Shown piece by piece: positions 26,155 through 34,620 of a stretch of DNA of 64,000 bases; position 1 is the stretch's first letter; each line of letters begins with the position of its first letter. The stretch is from NCBI RefSeq assembly GCF_001277295.1, contig NZ_CP011456.1, positions 5,088,001 to 5,152,000 of the forward strand, written 5' to 3'. The translations under genes were made by a program, and so were the position numbers. The DNA comes from Anabaena sp. WA102 (GTDB lineage Bacteria; Cyanobacteriota; Cyanobacteriia; Cyanobacteriales; Nostocaceae). The notes under the pieces were generated by a model. It was not told the DNA's origin. It did not search any database and was given only the letters and a program-made list of their open reading frames with translations.

Positions 26155-28878
26155 CTACAAAGTCCTGAACGAAGACACGACCCGAAAACCGCAGCAGTAG
26201 TAGCGATGGGCACGCAAATGCCTATTGCGACCCGCAGACCGACAATCCCCAGCGCCGCTGTCCCAAGAACCGCCGCGCAAGAGTCTCGTAACGCTACCGC
26301 TCTGACTGTTCCAAGCACTGCCATCTTTAGGCGCATTTATATAATTTTCATGCCAGTCATCTTCGCACCATTCACAGACATTCCCGTGCATATCGTACAA
26401 ACCAAAAGCGTTAGGGGGAAAAGTTCCTACATCTGTGGTTTCTTGTCGATATTTGCCTTTTGGTGCGGAGTTGTAGGGGTAATTACCATCATAATTAACT
26501 AAATCTGTGGTGATGTTGTCACCAAAAGAAAATGGCGTTTTTGTCCCGGCTCTACAAGCATACTCCCACTCGGCTTCACTGGGCAATCTGTAGTTTTTTC
26601 CTGTCTTTTGAGTTAACTTTTGACAGAATGCGACTGCATCATCCCAATTAACATTTTCAACTGGGCGGTTATCGCCTTTGAAAGCAGAGAGATTAACACC
26701 CATGATAGCTTGATATTGTGCCTGTGTCAATTGATATTTTCCCATAAAGAAGCTGGGAACTGTGACTTGATGTTGAGGACTTTCATTACTACTTCTTTCC
26801 GCTTCATTTTCCGGTGAACCCATGAGAAAAGTTCCTCCGGGTATGGCTATCATTTCCAATTTAATCCCATTTCCTAAGTCTTCGGTAAATGATGATGTGG
26901 GATTGATATTTAAGTTGGTATTTGTTGGTGGTTTAGGTAGGTTTGTTGGTGGAGAAATAAACTGAGAAATTTGTGGAAAAGCCTGTTCTTTCGCTTGTTC
27001 TCGAAGCAGTTTAAGTTTCTCATCTTTGATAGATTCCTGCACCTGAACAACAATCTCCCGCCGTGCAGCAGCCTTAACATAACCCAAACCAATAGCCCGC
27101 TCAAAATCTTGACAAGCCGCCTCAAAATCACGCCGCTTATAGAAATCCTCACCCCGGCGATAATAGGCATTCCCCATATCCACCCTGTCAGTAATTCCCA
27201 GCAACTCCCAAACCTGATAAAGAGAATTAAAATATGACTCATCCTCTGGTTTTGCCACCTCCACCAACAAAGGCATAACAGGCGTAGACAACTGCCAATC
27301 TATCCCTCGATAGGACAACCAAACCTTGAGAGAAGCATTAACCTGGGCAATACCAGCCTCATGGCTAGGAAGTTTGATTAAACTAGCCGCCAACTCCAAC
27401 CGTAATTCAGACTCCCAATCAGGAACTTGTCTGATTAGTGCCTCATATAGTGCCTGATAAATCTGCACACTTCCATCAATAAACTGTCTCTTTATTTCCT
27501 CACTCATGCCTGAAAGCAACCCCGGCAACAATTCAGGTAATAAAGGTAACAGATGACGATCTGGACTCGTATTCAGTAAAAAATATTCATCCGTCACCCA
27601 CCCAGCAATCATAATGTGACAGAGAGCCACAAAACGTTTAAGTTGATCCCAATCTTTAGGCGCAATATGATAATTTCGAGCTAATTCACGAATATCATCA
27701 CCGCGATTTAGCCACATCTGTTCCCGTTTAATTACCGCTTGATTAGCTTGGTATTTAGCCACAAACTCCTCACCATAATCAGCAATCCATTCAGCTTCGC
27801 TAGTCCCCTCCTCAGCCCGATTACGAAACCAATTCTCAGTCCGCTCTTTCACAAAACCATACAAAACTTCTAACCAAGAAAAACGCATACAGGTGTCATA
27901 GCGTTGCTTAACATCTCCTAAACCCCAATAGGCATAGCTAATAGATAAATTTTCCCCTTCTAAAGTAGATTCTAAAATCAGTGTCGGTTCGCTCTGTAAG
28001 CCGAGAAAGATTTGCCTTGCAGCAGCTTCACTATTAAATTGTTTACTCGTCCATGCACCAGCTAAATAATCAATGTGACGATGATGAGTTTGGTATTGCT
28101 GAAAGAATTGCCGTAACTCTTCTTTCAAATACTGTTCCATTTCTGGAAAGCCTTTAGCATTGGTAGGTTTCCGACTGTCATCGTAATCTAAAACAGGAGG
28201 CGAAACGAAGACATTTAAGGGCAAAATATCCCCATACATTCCTCTTTTTAATAAATCCTCTGCTACTAACCAAATCGCCGAATTTTTTTCCCGTTTTTGT
28301 TCATGGATGACATCAATGGCAGTTTGGCGATCAAATTGTCTTAATTCCCTTGCCAGATCAATATCTTGCGCTTTGAGTTGGATTTGCAGTTCTTTTTGTT
28401 TTTCAAAAAAATACTTTTGCATATCTGCTTTAAAAACTTCAATCTTTTCAGTGAAGGCGCGACTAAGTTCACCCTGTTGAGATTGAAATTCTTGATTTAA
28501 TTCTACTAATCTGACTTGCAAATCTCGATCTAAATCTTTCTGTTCTTTTTGAAATGATAAAGCCTCTTGTTGTTGAGTTCTTTGCAACTCACGATTTAGA
28601 GCATTTTCATAAGTTTGAAAATCACGACTCAATTCAGCTAATTGTGCCTGAGCCGCCAAACCATCTTGTTGTTGTTTAGTTTGACAGACTAATCTGGCGT
28701 ATTCTATCCTTTCTTGAGTGTCTATTCTCTCTTTTTCTCGGACAACGATTGCTTGATGTTGCTCAACTTGAAGTTTTTGTGCTTTTTCGGTATTTTTTTT
28801 GTTCAAAGCAGTATTGGTAATTCCTACTGCCGCAGTGATTAATGAACCTATACCAAGAGCAATTAATGGAAATGGCAT
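26155..28878 (-). CDS. Coiled-coil/FGE-fold protein, possible DGR target
   Basis: 907 aa. Hydrophobic N-terminus (about 3-22), coiled coil about 25-190 (Gln/Glu-rich, REKERIDTQERIEYARLV), a unique middle region, a TPR-like pair near 585-620 (RRGEDFYKRRDFEAACQDFE), then a formylglycine-generating-enzyme/C-type-lectin domain (about 665-907): MIAIPGGTFLMGSPENEAER, YQLTQAQYQAIMG, RLPSEAEWEYACRAGT, NAFGLYDMHGNVCEWCEDDW. The end reads LLRGGSWDSGAGDCRSAGRN then RHLRAHRYYCCGFRVV. In close relatives I recall Asn-rich codons here, and the codons seen (GAC AGC GGC ... TAC TAC TGC TGC) differ from AAC only at A positions. This suggests adenine-targeted diversification. No reverse transcriptase or template repeat lies in the window. 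Confidence 0.8.
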   Translation of the reverse strand: MPFPLIALGIGSLITAAVGITNTALNKKNTEKAQKLQVEQHQAIVVREKERIDTQERIEYARLVCQTKQQQDGLAAQAQLAELSRDFQTYENALNRELQRTQQQEALSFQKEQKDLDRDLQVRLVELNQEFQSQQGELSRAFTEKIEVFKADMQKYFFEKQKELQIQLKAQDIDLARELRQFDRQTAIDVIHEQKREKNSAIWLVAEDLLKRGMYGDILPLNVFVSPPVLDYDDSRKPTNAKGFPEMEQYLKEELRQFFQQYQTHHRHIDYLAGAWTSKQFNSEAAARQIFLGLQSEPTLILESTLEGENLSISYAYWGLGDVKQRYDTCMRFSWLEVLYGFVKERTENWFRNRAEEGTSEAEWIADYGEEFVAKYQANQAVIKREQMWLNRGDDIRELARNYHIAPKDWDQLKRFVALCHIMIAGWVTDEYFLLNTSPDRHLLPLLPELLPGLLSGMSEEIKRQFIDGSVQIYQALYEALIRQVPDWESELRLELAASLIKLPSHEAGIAQVNASLKVWLSYRGIDWQLSTPVMPLLVEVAKPEDESYFNSLYQVWELLGITDRVDMGNAYYRRGEDFYKRRDFEAACQDFERAIGLGYVKAAARREIVVQVQESIKDEKLKLLREQAKEQAFPQISQFISPPTNLPKPPTNTNLNINPTSSFTEDLGNGIKLEMIAIPGGTFLMGSPENEAERSSNESPQHQVTVPSFFMGKYQLTQAQYQAIMGVNLSAFKGDNRPVENVNWDDAVAFCQKLTQKTGKNYRLPSEAEWEYACRAGTKTPFSFGDNITTDLVNYDGNYPYNSAPKGKYRQETTDVGTFPPNAFGLYDMHGNVCEWCEDDWHENYINAPKDGSAWNSQSGSVTRLLRGGSWDSGAGDCRSAGRNRHLRAHRYYCCGFRVVSSFRTL
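26179..26285 (-). other. Candidate DGR variable region (3' end of FGE-fold gene)
   Basis: Codons 873-896: about ten of the variable positions end in C or T and have a non-A base at codon positions 1 and/or 2 (GAC, AGC, GGC, GAT, GGT, CAT, CAT, TAC, TAC, TGC, TGC). They are interspersed with fixed codons for C-R-S-A, R and G-F-R-V-V. This is the footprint expected if AAC/AAT template codons were randomised at adenines. The template is inferred and not present in this window. Confidence 0.5.
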
Positions 28879-28957
28879 AATTTTTAATTATTAATGATTA
28901 TTGTTGACAGTTGATTTACTAATAAGGGCGAATAAACCTTCGCCCCTGCTATACTTT

Positions 28958-29180
28958 CCACACCCGCCAGCCAGGGAATAAATTCCCTGTCTCATAGCTT
29001 AAGTCCGTTAAAACGGACTAATAAATTTTCCTAATGTTTAGTCATCTTTAGATGACTTTTGCTATTAGACTGGGAATATGGCTTACGCCACGCTACGCTA
29101 TCATTCCCAGGCGGGTGAGCTTTTGCTTTAACCCTACCCGCAAAATCAAATAATTAAGCCGTGTTGCGTGTAATTATTGA
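28958..29180. repeat. Family F repeat (CCACACCCGCC...CAAATAATTAAGCCGTG), copy 1
   Basis: Shares with 59717-59910 the start CCACACCCGCC, TTTAGTCATCTTTAGATGAC (with a self-complementary core), TTTTGCTATTAGACTGGGAA and CAAATAATTAAGCCGTGTT. Here a piece GGCTTACGCCACGCTACGC is inserted. The repeat reaches exactly to the stop codon of the His/Ser-rich gene. Confidence 0.75.
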
Positions 29181-29677
29181 TTAAGATTTTCAGCCGCTTT
29201 TTGATGATAATAATCAGCCTCTTTTTGCAAGTAATCCGCCTGACTAAAAGACCCCTCACTTGCCCAACCTGCGGCTCTTTCCTCGTAATGCTTTGCCCAG
29301 CCTTCATTCCTAGAGGCTTCCGCATAATCGGGTGTCGCCTCACGAGGTATCACTTCAGCATGAAAATTGCTTGTGGATAAATGACTCTCAAAACTAGGGG
29401 TTTCAATATAACTAGAATTGTGCAAGTGATCAAAATTAGAGTGGAAATCACCACTGGAAAAGGAAACACAATCAGAATGTAAAATTGTGTTTGGATGCAA
29501 ATCGTTTAAAAACCCGTGAGAATGTTGGTCAAGTCCCTGAGAGATTGATTCAACATGACTGGAATAACTTGAGTTTAAATCGTGATTAAGATCACTGAAG
29601 TTTTGCGCCGCATGATCAGTAACCGCATCGGGGAAATGATGAGTACCGACGATTTCCCCATGATTTAATGCGTCCAT
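29174..29677 (-). CDS. His/Ser-rich hypothetical protein
   Basis: 167 aa. The first ~110 residues are extremely His, Ser, Asn and Asp rich (HHFPDAVTDHAAQNFSDLNH, LDQHSHGFLNDLHPNTILHS), perhaps disordered or metal-binding. The last 55 are a helical unit (ASRNEGWAKHYEERAAGWAS, SFSQADYLQKEADYYHQKAA) that looks more conserved. Upstream of and co-oriented with the FGE-fold gene. No known family. The stop codon is the end of a dispersed repeat. Confidence 0.6.
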   Translation of the reverse strand: MDALNHGEIVGTHHFPDAVTDHAAQNFSDLNHDLNSSYSSHVESISQGLDQHSHGFLNDLHPNTILHSDCVSFSSGDFHSNFDHLHNSSYIETPSFESHLSTSNFHAEVIPREATPDYAEASRNEGWAKHYEERAAGWASEGSFSQADYLQKEADYYHQKAAENLNQ

Positions 29678-29710
29678 CTTATTGACCCTTTAGTTACTAA
29701 ATTACAGTAT

Positions 29711-29783
29711 CATCCGCCAAATTCAAAAAATCTGGTAAACCCTAAATACTGGTAATTATACACAAAAACAACGCTTTAGTCCA
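29711..29783. repeat. 73-bp direct repeat (copy of the cobS 3' end), left
   Basis: 65 of 73 bases match 30523-30595, which covers the last codons of cobS and the spacer after it. Sequence landmarks: AAATCTGGTAAACCCTAAAT and CACAAAAACAACGCTT. The two copies flank the DUF3782 gene. Confidence 0.85.
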
Positions 29784-29905
29784 GCCTATAGCGATCGCCA
29801 TTCTTGTCGGTTAGCTTAATAATTCGTTGTCTTCCTTAACATAATCTATAGGAATAATGGAATAATGGTGATCTTTATATTACACTGCAATAATTGGCGA
29901 TCGCA

Positions 29906-30490
29906 CTAATAACTTTGAGCCTGAAAATTATTGGGAATATCCAACTCAAAAACTTGATCATGAATACGAGCCACATAAAGCCCTTCTTGCAGAATTTTCT
30001 CGCGTAATTCGTTAGACAAATCAACAGAGGCTAATATGCCATAAAGTCGTTTGTTTTTGTGTTCAGGAAAAAAGTTACGAAACCGTTGTAAAATACTTTT
30101 TAATTGAGTAATAGAATCTTCCCTTGCATGACTTTTAACCTCAACAATATAGGCAGTATTTAGCTCACCATTAGCATAAGCAAGAACATCAATTTCCATG
30201 TGTTGTCCTCCCTTACTAACTCGCACACTGGGACTGATAACTTCCATCCCAAATTGTTGTCCCAAAATAGTTTCCATTGAAGGCAGGGCAAGACCTTCGG
30301 TAAAACTGCCAAATTTTGCACCGAGTCCCCCAATTTGTTTACCTAATTCTTTGAGTTGGCGGTCAGTTGCCTTCTGTTGTTCGGCATTCTCTTTCTGTTG
30401 CTGACTAACTTCTTTCAATAGTAGGTCAGTTTCTTTTTGAGCAGTAGCTAATTCTGCTAACAGTTGCCATACATCTTCTGATGTTGCCAT
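29906..30490 (-). CDS. DUF3782-type PD-(D/E)XK nuclease-like protein
   Basis: 194 aa. Coiled N-terminal half (ELATAQKETDLLLKEVSQQQ, KATDRQLKELGKQIGGLGAK) followed by a nuclease-like core: MEIDVLAYANGELNTAYIVE then VKSHAREDSITQLKSILQRF, with the D...ExK constellation (Asp in EIDVLA, EVK). Typical of DUF3782/DUF3782-like cyanobacterial proteins; activity unproven. The frame extends to 30532, but the ATG at 30490 with MATSEDVWQLLAEL fits the family. Bracketed by 73-bp direct repeats derived from the end of cobS. Confidence 0.75.
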   Translation of the reverse strand: MATSEDVWQLLAELATAQKETDLLLKEVSQQQKENAEQQKATDRQLKELGKQIGGLGAKFGSFTEGLALPSMETILGQQFGMEVISPSVRVSKGGQHMEIDVLAYANGELNTAYIVEVKSHAREDSITQLKSILQRFRNFFPEHKNKRLYGILASVDLSNELREKILQEGLYVARIHDQVFELDIPNNFQAQSY

Positions 30491-30522
30491 AAACACTTTT
30501 TTTCCGTAATAATGTTTATTAT

Positions 30523-30595
30523 AATCTGCCAAATTTAAAAAATCTGGTAAACCCTAAATACTGCTAACCACACACAAAAACAACGCTTCAGTCCA
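30523..30595. repeat. 73-bp direct repeat (cobS 3' end), right
   Basis: Parent copy, including the last cobS codons. See the left copy at 29711. Confidence 0.85.
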
Positions 30596-31327
30596 CTCCA
30601 CCACAGCCCCATAAGTATCTCCCGTATGTCCACCCAACTTATAATCAAACCAAGCTGCGGTAACAACAGAAATCACACTTCCAGTCAAAACCATCCCCAC
30701 AGATAAAACTAACTTATGGGGATTAATTACCCAAACAAAACCACTCAAACCCACTAACAAAAAGAAGCTTGGCAACAAATCCAAATAAGAACGAATCGCT
30801 TGTTTATGAAATGCACCCTTACCAGTCGGTTTCAGATAAGGATATTGACAAATAGCCATTTGTTGTCCCCAACGTCCCCACCCACAAGCAGCCATTAATA
30901 CAAAATAATGGTTTTCAGCTATTTCTGTTAAAGCTGTTATTTTCAAAATAATAATCACAATAGCAGACATTGCCCCAAAAGCACCAGTAGCACTATCCAT
31001 CATTACCTGTAACCTGCGTTTCGGATCACCCACCGCTAAACCATCAGCCGTATCCATCGCACCATCTAAATGTAACCCTCCCGTAATTGCTATCCACGCA
31101 CCTACTACCAAAGCATTACGAGTTAGCACGGGGACACCCAAATAATTCATTCCCGTATCTAATCCACCTAAAATCCCCCCAATCATCAACCCAATCACCG
31201 GTGCAAAACAAGCAACCTTCTGGAAGTCCAAATTTTGCAGATAGGGTAAGGGAATTGCTGTATAGAAAATCACAGCCGCAACTAAATTTAGCAATTGCTG
31301 TTGCCACCAGCGCAAAACATTAGCCAT
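30554..31327 (-). CDS. cobS: Adenosylcobinamide-GDP ribazoletransferase
   Basis: 257-aa polytopic membrane protein. Diagnostic ITGGLHLDGAMDTADGLAVG, DPKRRLQVMMDSATGAFGAM and GHTGDTYGAVVEWTEALFL. Joins alpha-ribazole to adenosyl-GDP-cobinamide in the last steps of B12 assembly at the membrane. Correct length; C-terminus ends VVSSI. Its 3' end has been duplicated downstream. Confidence 0.95.
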   Translation of the reverse strand: MANVLRWWQQQLLNLVAAVIFYTAIPLPYLQNLDFQKVACFAPVIGLMIGGILGGLDTGMNYLGVPVLTRNALVVGAWIAITGGLHLDGAMDTADGLAVGDPKRRLQVMMDSATGAFGAMSAIVIIILKITALTEIAENHYFVLMAACGWGRWGQQMAICQYPYLKPTGKGAFHKQAIRSYLDLLPSFFLLVGLSGFVWVINPHKLVLSVGMVLTGSVISVVTAAWFDYKLGGHTGDTYGAVVEWTEALFLCVVSSI

Positions 31328-31538
31328 ACTTTATATAGAGTTCCATTAGTCAAATACTTCCAGTATTCATGAATATAAATGTTCTCATCATAAATCACTC
31401 CCAGACTGACAATCTACCTCAAAAGATGAGACGATCGCCTCCTAAACTTGATATTTTGGAACTATGGGAAATTAACAATCCATCTCATTGATTGTCTGGC
31501 TGCGTTGTCACTCACCTTCCATAACCCGCTATTTCTCT

Positions 31539-31991
31539 ATGAGTCATCATCTACCCCACACCAAAATACCAGCCCCGTGCATAGTCAACATGGGCATAGT
31601 TGTTAACAAACTCGATATCCGCCGATTGCTGAATGATTTAGGTAGAGTCCACTACATTTACACCCAAGAAAATAAGCTACTGAGTGAGGGTGACGGGGAT
31701 GTAATGGAAGTATTCGCTAATTCCCATCGGTCTACCTTAGTCACCAATAATGCACTATATGTGAATGTGGATAGTTTTGATTATCTGGAGTTAAAACTAT
31801 CTCCACAAAAAGAAACCTACTTCGACTTAGTTCAAGAGGAAATGTGTTTACGGTTGATTCCTCTTTCTACTCCTTTGCAAGCAAGACGCGATCGCCAATT
31901 TAACGTTACGGTTATAGAAGCGATGATGGATCAAGTCCTAGCCGCTAGATGGGATGCGGAAATTGATGACGACTGCTGTGATTCTTTTTAA
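31539..31991 (+). CDS. Conserved hypothetical cyanobacterial protein
   Basis: 150 aa. LDIRRLLNDLGRVHYIYTQE, SEGDGDVMEVFANSHRSTLV and YVNVDSFDYLELKLSPQKET form an alpha/beta-looking core; the end is acidic with two Cys (EIDDDCCDSF). I recognise it as a common cyanobacterial hypothetical but know no function. The frame begins at TTG 31488; the ATG at 31539 is preferred. Divergent from cobS. The 3' end lies 341 bp before tgt. Confidence 0.65.
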   Translation: MSHHLPHTKIPAPCIVNMGIVVNKLDIRRLLNDLGRVHYIYTQENKLLSEGDGDVMEVFANSHRSTLVTNNALYVNVDSFDYLELKLSPQKETYFDLVQEEMCLRLIPLSTPLQARRDRQFNVTVIEAMMDQVLAARWDAEIDDDCCDSF

Positions 31992-32332
31992 AGGAGTCAG
32001 CACTATGGCTAACGCCACGCTACGCTATCGACTTCGCTCAGTGACCGTCAGGAGAAAGAATGAAGTAGAAGTAGGACTTACGCATAATTCATGGAATAAC
32101 GAACCACAGAGGCACAGAGAACACAGAGAAATGAGGGTTTGAGGGATATTTTGCGTAATTCCTGAGAAGAAAGGAGGTATCACAAAACCTTAACTAAAGA
32201 AATCATATCCTCTTTGGGGTCATAGTGGATTGCGGGGTATGACCCTCACAAGACAAAAACCCCCACGAACGCCCTAAGTAACACCAAAAATGTTAAGTTG
32301 ATGGATAAATTTAGCTAACTAGTATTTTTGCC
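31992..32332. other. Intergenic region before tgt
   Basis: Holds an 'atggctaacgccacgctacgc' type repeat (from about 32004), an AACGAACCACAGAGGCAC copy (32099 on) and a hairpin GGGTCAT (32217) / ATGACCC (32239). No gene seen. The hairpin could be regulatory for tgt-psbK, but nothing identifies it. Confidence 0.45.
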
Positions 32333-33481
32333 TTGAGTGCCAATTTTTCCTTTGAAAGTCTCGCTACCTGTAGCCAGACCAAAGCTAGAGCCGGAATATT
32401 TTCTACTCCCCACGGAATTGTAGAAACACCCAGGTTTATGCCTGTGGGAACATTAGCTAATGTCAAAACTATCACCCCTGCCCAACTGGGAGCAACAGGA
32501 GCGCAGATGGTTTTAGCTAATACCTATCATTTACATCTCCAACCGGGAGAAGCCATTGTGGCTGGTGGTGGTGGATTACATAAATTCATGGGTTGGTCTG
32601 GTCCCATGCTCACAGATTCCGGTGGATTTCAGGTTTTCAGTCTGAGCGAAATGCGGAAAATTACTGAAGAAGGTGTAACTTTCCGTTCTCCTCATGATGG
32701 GCAAATCATTAAATTAACGCCAGAACGCTCTATTGAAATTCAGAATATTTTAGGGGCGGATGTGATCATGGCTTTTGATGAATGTCCTCCCTATCCTGCC
32801 ACTCGTCAGGAAGTTGAAGCCGCAACAGACCGAACCTATCGCTGGTTAAAACGCTCTATATCCGCCCATCAACGCCAGGATCAGGCATTGTTTCCCATTG
32901 TCCAGGGGGGAGTATATTTAGATTTACGCGCCCGTGCTGCTCAAGAATTGGCGCAGTTAGATATGCCGGGATATGCCATTGGTGGGGTGAGTGTGGGTGA
33001 ACCAACGGATTTAATGGCGCAAATTGTCCAAACTACAGCCCCGCTGTTACCAGTGAATAAACCCCGCTATTTGATGGGTGTGGGGACTTATCGAGAAATG
33101 GCGATCGCCATCGCTTCTGGTGTAGATTTATTTGATTGCGTTATTCCCACCCGCTGGGCTAGACATGGAACGGCTATTGTCTCCGGTGAACGCTGGAACA
33201 TCAAAAATGCTAAGTTTCGTGAAGATTTTACACCATTGGATACAACTTGCCCTTGTTATACCTGTGAAAATTTCAGTCGGGCTTATTTATCTCATTTAGT
33301 GCGATCGCAGGAAATACTAGCTTATACTTTGTTGACTATTCATAACATCACCGAACTGATTCGCTTTACCCAAAAAATTCGCGCCTCTATTTTGAGCGAT
33401 CGCTTTGTCACAGATTTTGGTCATTGGTTAGAACCATCAGAAATTGAACTAGTAGTCTGTCAACCCGAAAATGACGGGTGA
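32333..33481 (+). CDS. tgt: tRNA-guanine transglycosylase
   Basis: 382 aa with a TTG start (ATTTTTGCC-TTG). Substrate-pocket TDSGGFQVFSLSEMRKI, VIMAFDECPPYPATRQEVEA, FPIVQGGVY, nucleophile region VDLFDCVIPTRWARHGTA and the zinc ligands CPCYTCENFSRAYLSHL. Exchanges guanine-34 for queuine or preQ1 in tRNAs with GUN anticodons. psbK follows, an arrangement I recall from other cyanobacteria. Confidence 0.95.
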   Translation: MSANFSFESLATCSQTKARAGIFSTPHGIVETPRFMPVGTLANVKTITPAQLGATGAQMVLANTYHLHLQPGEAIVAGGGGLHKFMGWSGPMLTDSGGFQVFSLSEMRKITEEGVTFRSPHDGQIIKLTPERSIEIQNILGADVIMAFDECPPYPATRQEVEAATDRTYRWLKRSISAHQRQDQALFPIVQGGVYLDLRARAAQELAQLDMPGYAIGGVSVGEPTDLMAQIVQTTAPLLPVNKPRYLMGVGTYREMAIAIASGVDLFDCVIPTRWARHGTAIVSGERWNIKNAKFREDFTPLDTTCPCYTCENFSRAYLSHLVRSQEILAYTLLTIHNITELIRFTQKIRASILSDRFVTDFGHWLEPSEIELVVCQPENDG

Positions 33482-33483
33482 AG

Positions 33484-33580
33484 GTAAGCAGGGGGGTAGG
33501 GGAGGTGGGGGAGGTGGGGGAAGTAGGGGAGGTGGGGGAAGTAGGGGAGGTGGGGGAAGTAGGGGGGGGTAGGGGAGGGA
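33484..33580. repeat. G-rich minisatellite (GGGGGAGGT/GGGGGAAGTA), family E copy 1
   Basis: Tandem units of about 12 bp just behind tgt. The flanking DNA GATCATTACCCGTCAAAATA-AATTTGACGAACTACTA (33599-33635) is found inverted at 42385-42421 beside another such array. Potential G-quadruplex. Confidence 0.8.
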
Positions 33581-33598
33581 AGAACAGAAGTTTTTTCT

Positions 33599-33635
33599 GA
33601 TCATTACCCGTCAAAATAAATTTGACGAACTACTA
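33599..33635. repeat. Family E flank (GACGGGTAATGATC), copy 1
   Basis: 37 bp identical to the reverse complement of 42385-42421. It contains the inverted words CGTCAAA / TTTGACG around ATAAA. Together with the adjacent G-rich array it forms one repeat unit. Confidence 0.8.
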
Positions 33636-33837
33636 GAAAAAACCGATAACTGAATAAACACAATCCCTTTAAAACCCACGCAGGTGGGTTTCGCCTGTGT
33701 AGCCGTGACTTCTAGTCGCCCGGATTCTCAATCAATCCAAAATCCAAAATCTAAAATCCAAAATCGGATCACCTAACCATGTTAAAATATATATCGCATA
33801 TAAAAGGTATTTGATTATTAGGTGGATTTAAACAAAC

Positions 33838-33975
33838 ATGGAAGCAGCACTATTACTAGCGAAATTGCCTGAAGCCTACCAAATCTTCGACCCATTGGTA
33901 GATGTATTACCTGTTATTCCCGTCTTCTTCTTGTTACTTGCATTTGTTTGGCAAGCAGCAGTGGGTTTTAGATAA
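33838..33975 (+). CDS. psbK: Photosystem II reaction centre protein K
   Basis: 45 aa, shorter than the usual ORF cutoff. Short leader MEAALLLA, then the mature PsbK start [20 protein letters not shown] and a single membrane helix with [16 protein letters not shown] at the end. PsbK sits at the PSII periphery near CP43 and stabilises PsbZ/Ycf12. It follows tgt by 356 bp, most of which is repeat DNA. Own promoter likely (AT-rich 50 bp upstream). Confidence 0.95.
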
Positions 33976-34110
33976 ATTACCCATCTCCAACTTTTTGGAC
34001 AGGTAACATCCACCTGTCCTATTTTTTTGCATAAAATTAATAGTTCTTAATATTCTGCAATAAATCAATATAATTAATCCAATTACATCCTCAATTACCA
34101 GGAATCTACT

Positions 34111-34407
34111 ATGGGAAACATCAAATTTGTCAAAGAGAATAAAGAAATAGTCGCCGCAGATGGTGCTAATCTCCGACTCAAAGCTGTAGAAAATGGCATT
34201 GATATTTATAAATTTTTCGGCAAAATGACCAATTGCGGCGGTGCTGGACAATGTACTACTTGTGTTGTCCAAATTATCGAAGGACTAGAAAACCTATCTC
34301 CACGTACAGATTTAGAAAACCGCAAATTCAAAAACAAGCCTGACAACTACCGTCTAGCTTGTCAAACCGTAGTGAACGGACCTATTACCGTCATCACCAA
34401 ACCTTAA
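34111..34407 (+). CDS. 2Fe-2S ferredoxin
   Basis: 98 aa. Beta-grasp ferredoxin with ligands C-G-G-A-G-Q-C-T-T-C (CX5CX2C spacing) and a fourth Cys in RLACQTVV. The CX5CX2C spacing is of the bacterial/adrenodoxin type and not the plant photosynthetic CX4CX2C, so an electron partner other than PSI is likely. It lies between psbK and psbM, close to both on the same strand. Confidence 0.85.
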   Translation: MGNIKFVKENKEIVAADGANLRLKAVENGIDIYKFFGKMTNCGGAGQCTTCVVQIIEGLENLSPRTDLENRKFKNKPDNYRLACQTVVNGPITVITKP

Positions 34408-34495
34408 GAGCTTTTAAAAAATTTGGCTTCACTCTGTCATCTATAATGCTATTCTGGAATAGTTGACTCGAAATTACATAAAAGGCTATCTTGCT

Positions 34496-34600
34496 ATGCA
34501 AGTTAATGATTTGGGTTTCGTAGCGAGCATTTTGTTCGTACTAGTACCCGCCGTGTTTTTAATCATGCTTTACATCCAAACTTCCAGCCGCGAAAGTTAA
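34496..34600 (+). CDS. psbM: Photosystem II reaction centre protein M
   Basis: 34 aa, too short for usual gene finders. MQVNDLGFVASILFVLVPAV then FLIMLYIQTSSRES is the single-helix PsbM at the PSII dimer interface. Starts 88 bp after the ferredoxin stop. Followed by a repeat element and a bidirectional terminator. Confidence 0.95.
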   Translation: MQVNDLGFVASILFVLVPAVFLIMLYIQTSSRES

Positions 34601-34620
34601 TTAACAGCTTTGCGAACAGC

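Noticed and set aside
26010..26336. 108-aa frame on the minus strand at the end of the FGE-fold gene
   Set aside because: Out-of-phase shadow of the real gene.
31954..32142. 62-aa frame after the 150-aa gene
   Set aside because: Encodes the ATGGCTAACGCCACG-type repeat in translation; not a gene.
33408..33614. Ser-Pro-Thr repeat frame on the minus strand
   Set aside because: Opposite-strand reading of the G-rich array behind tgt.
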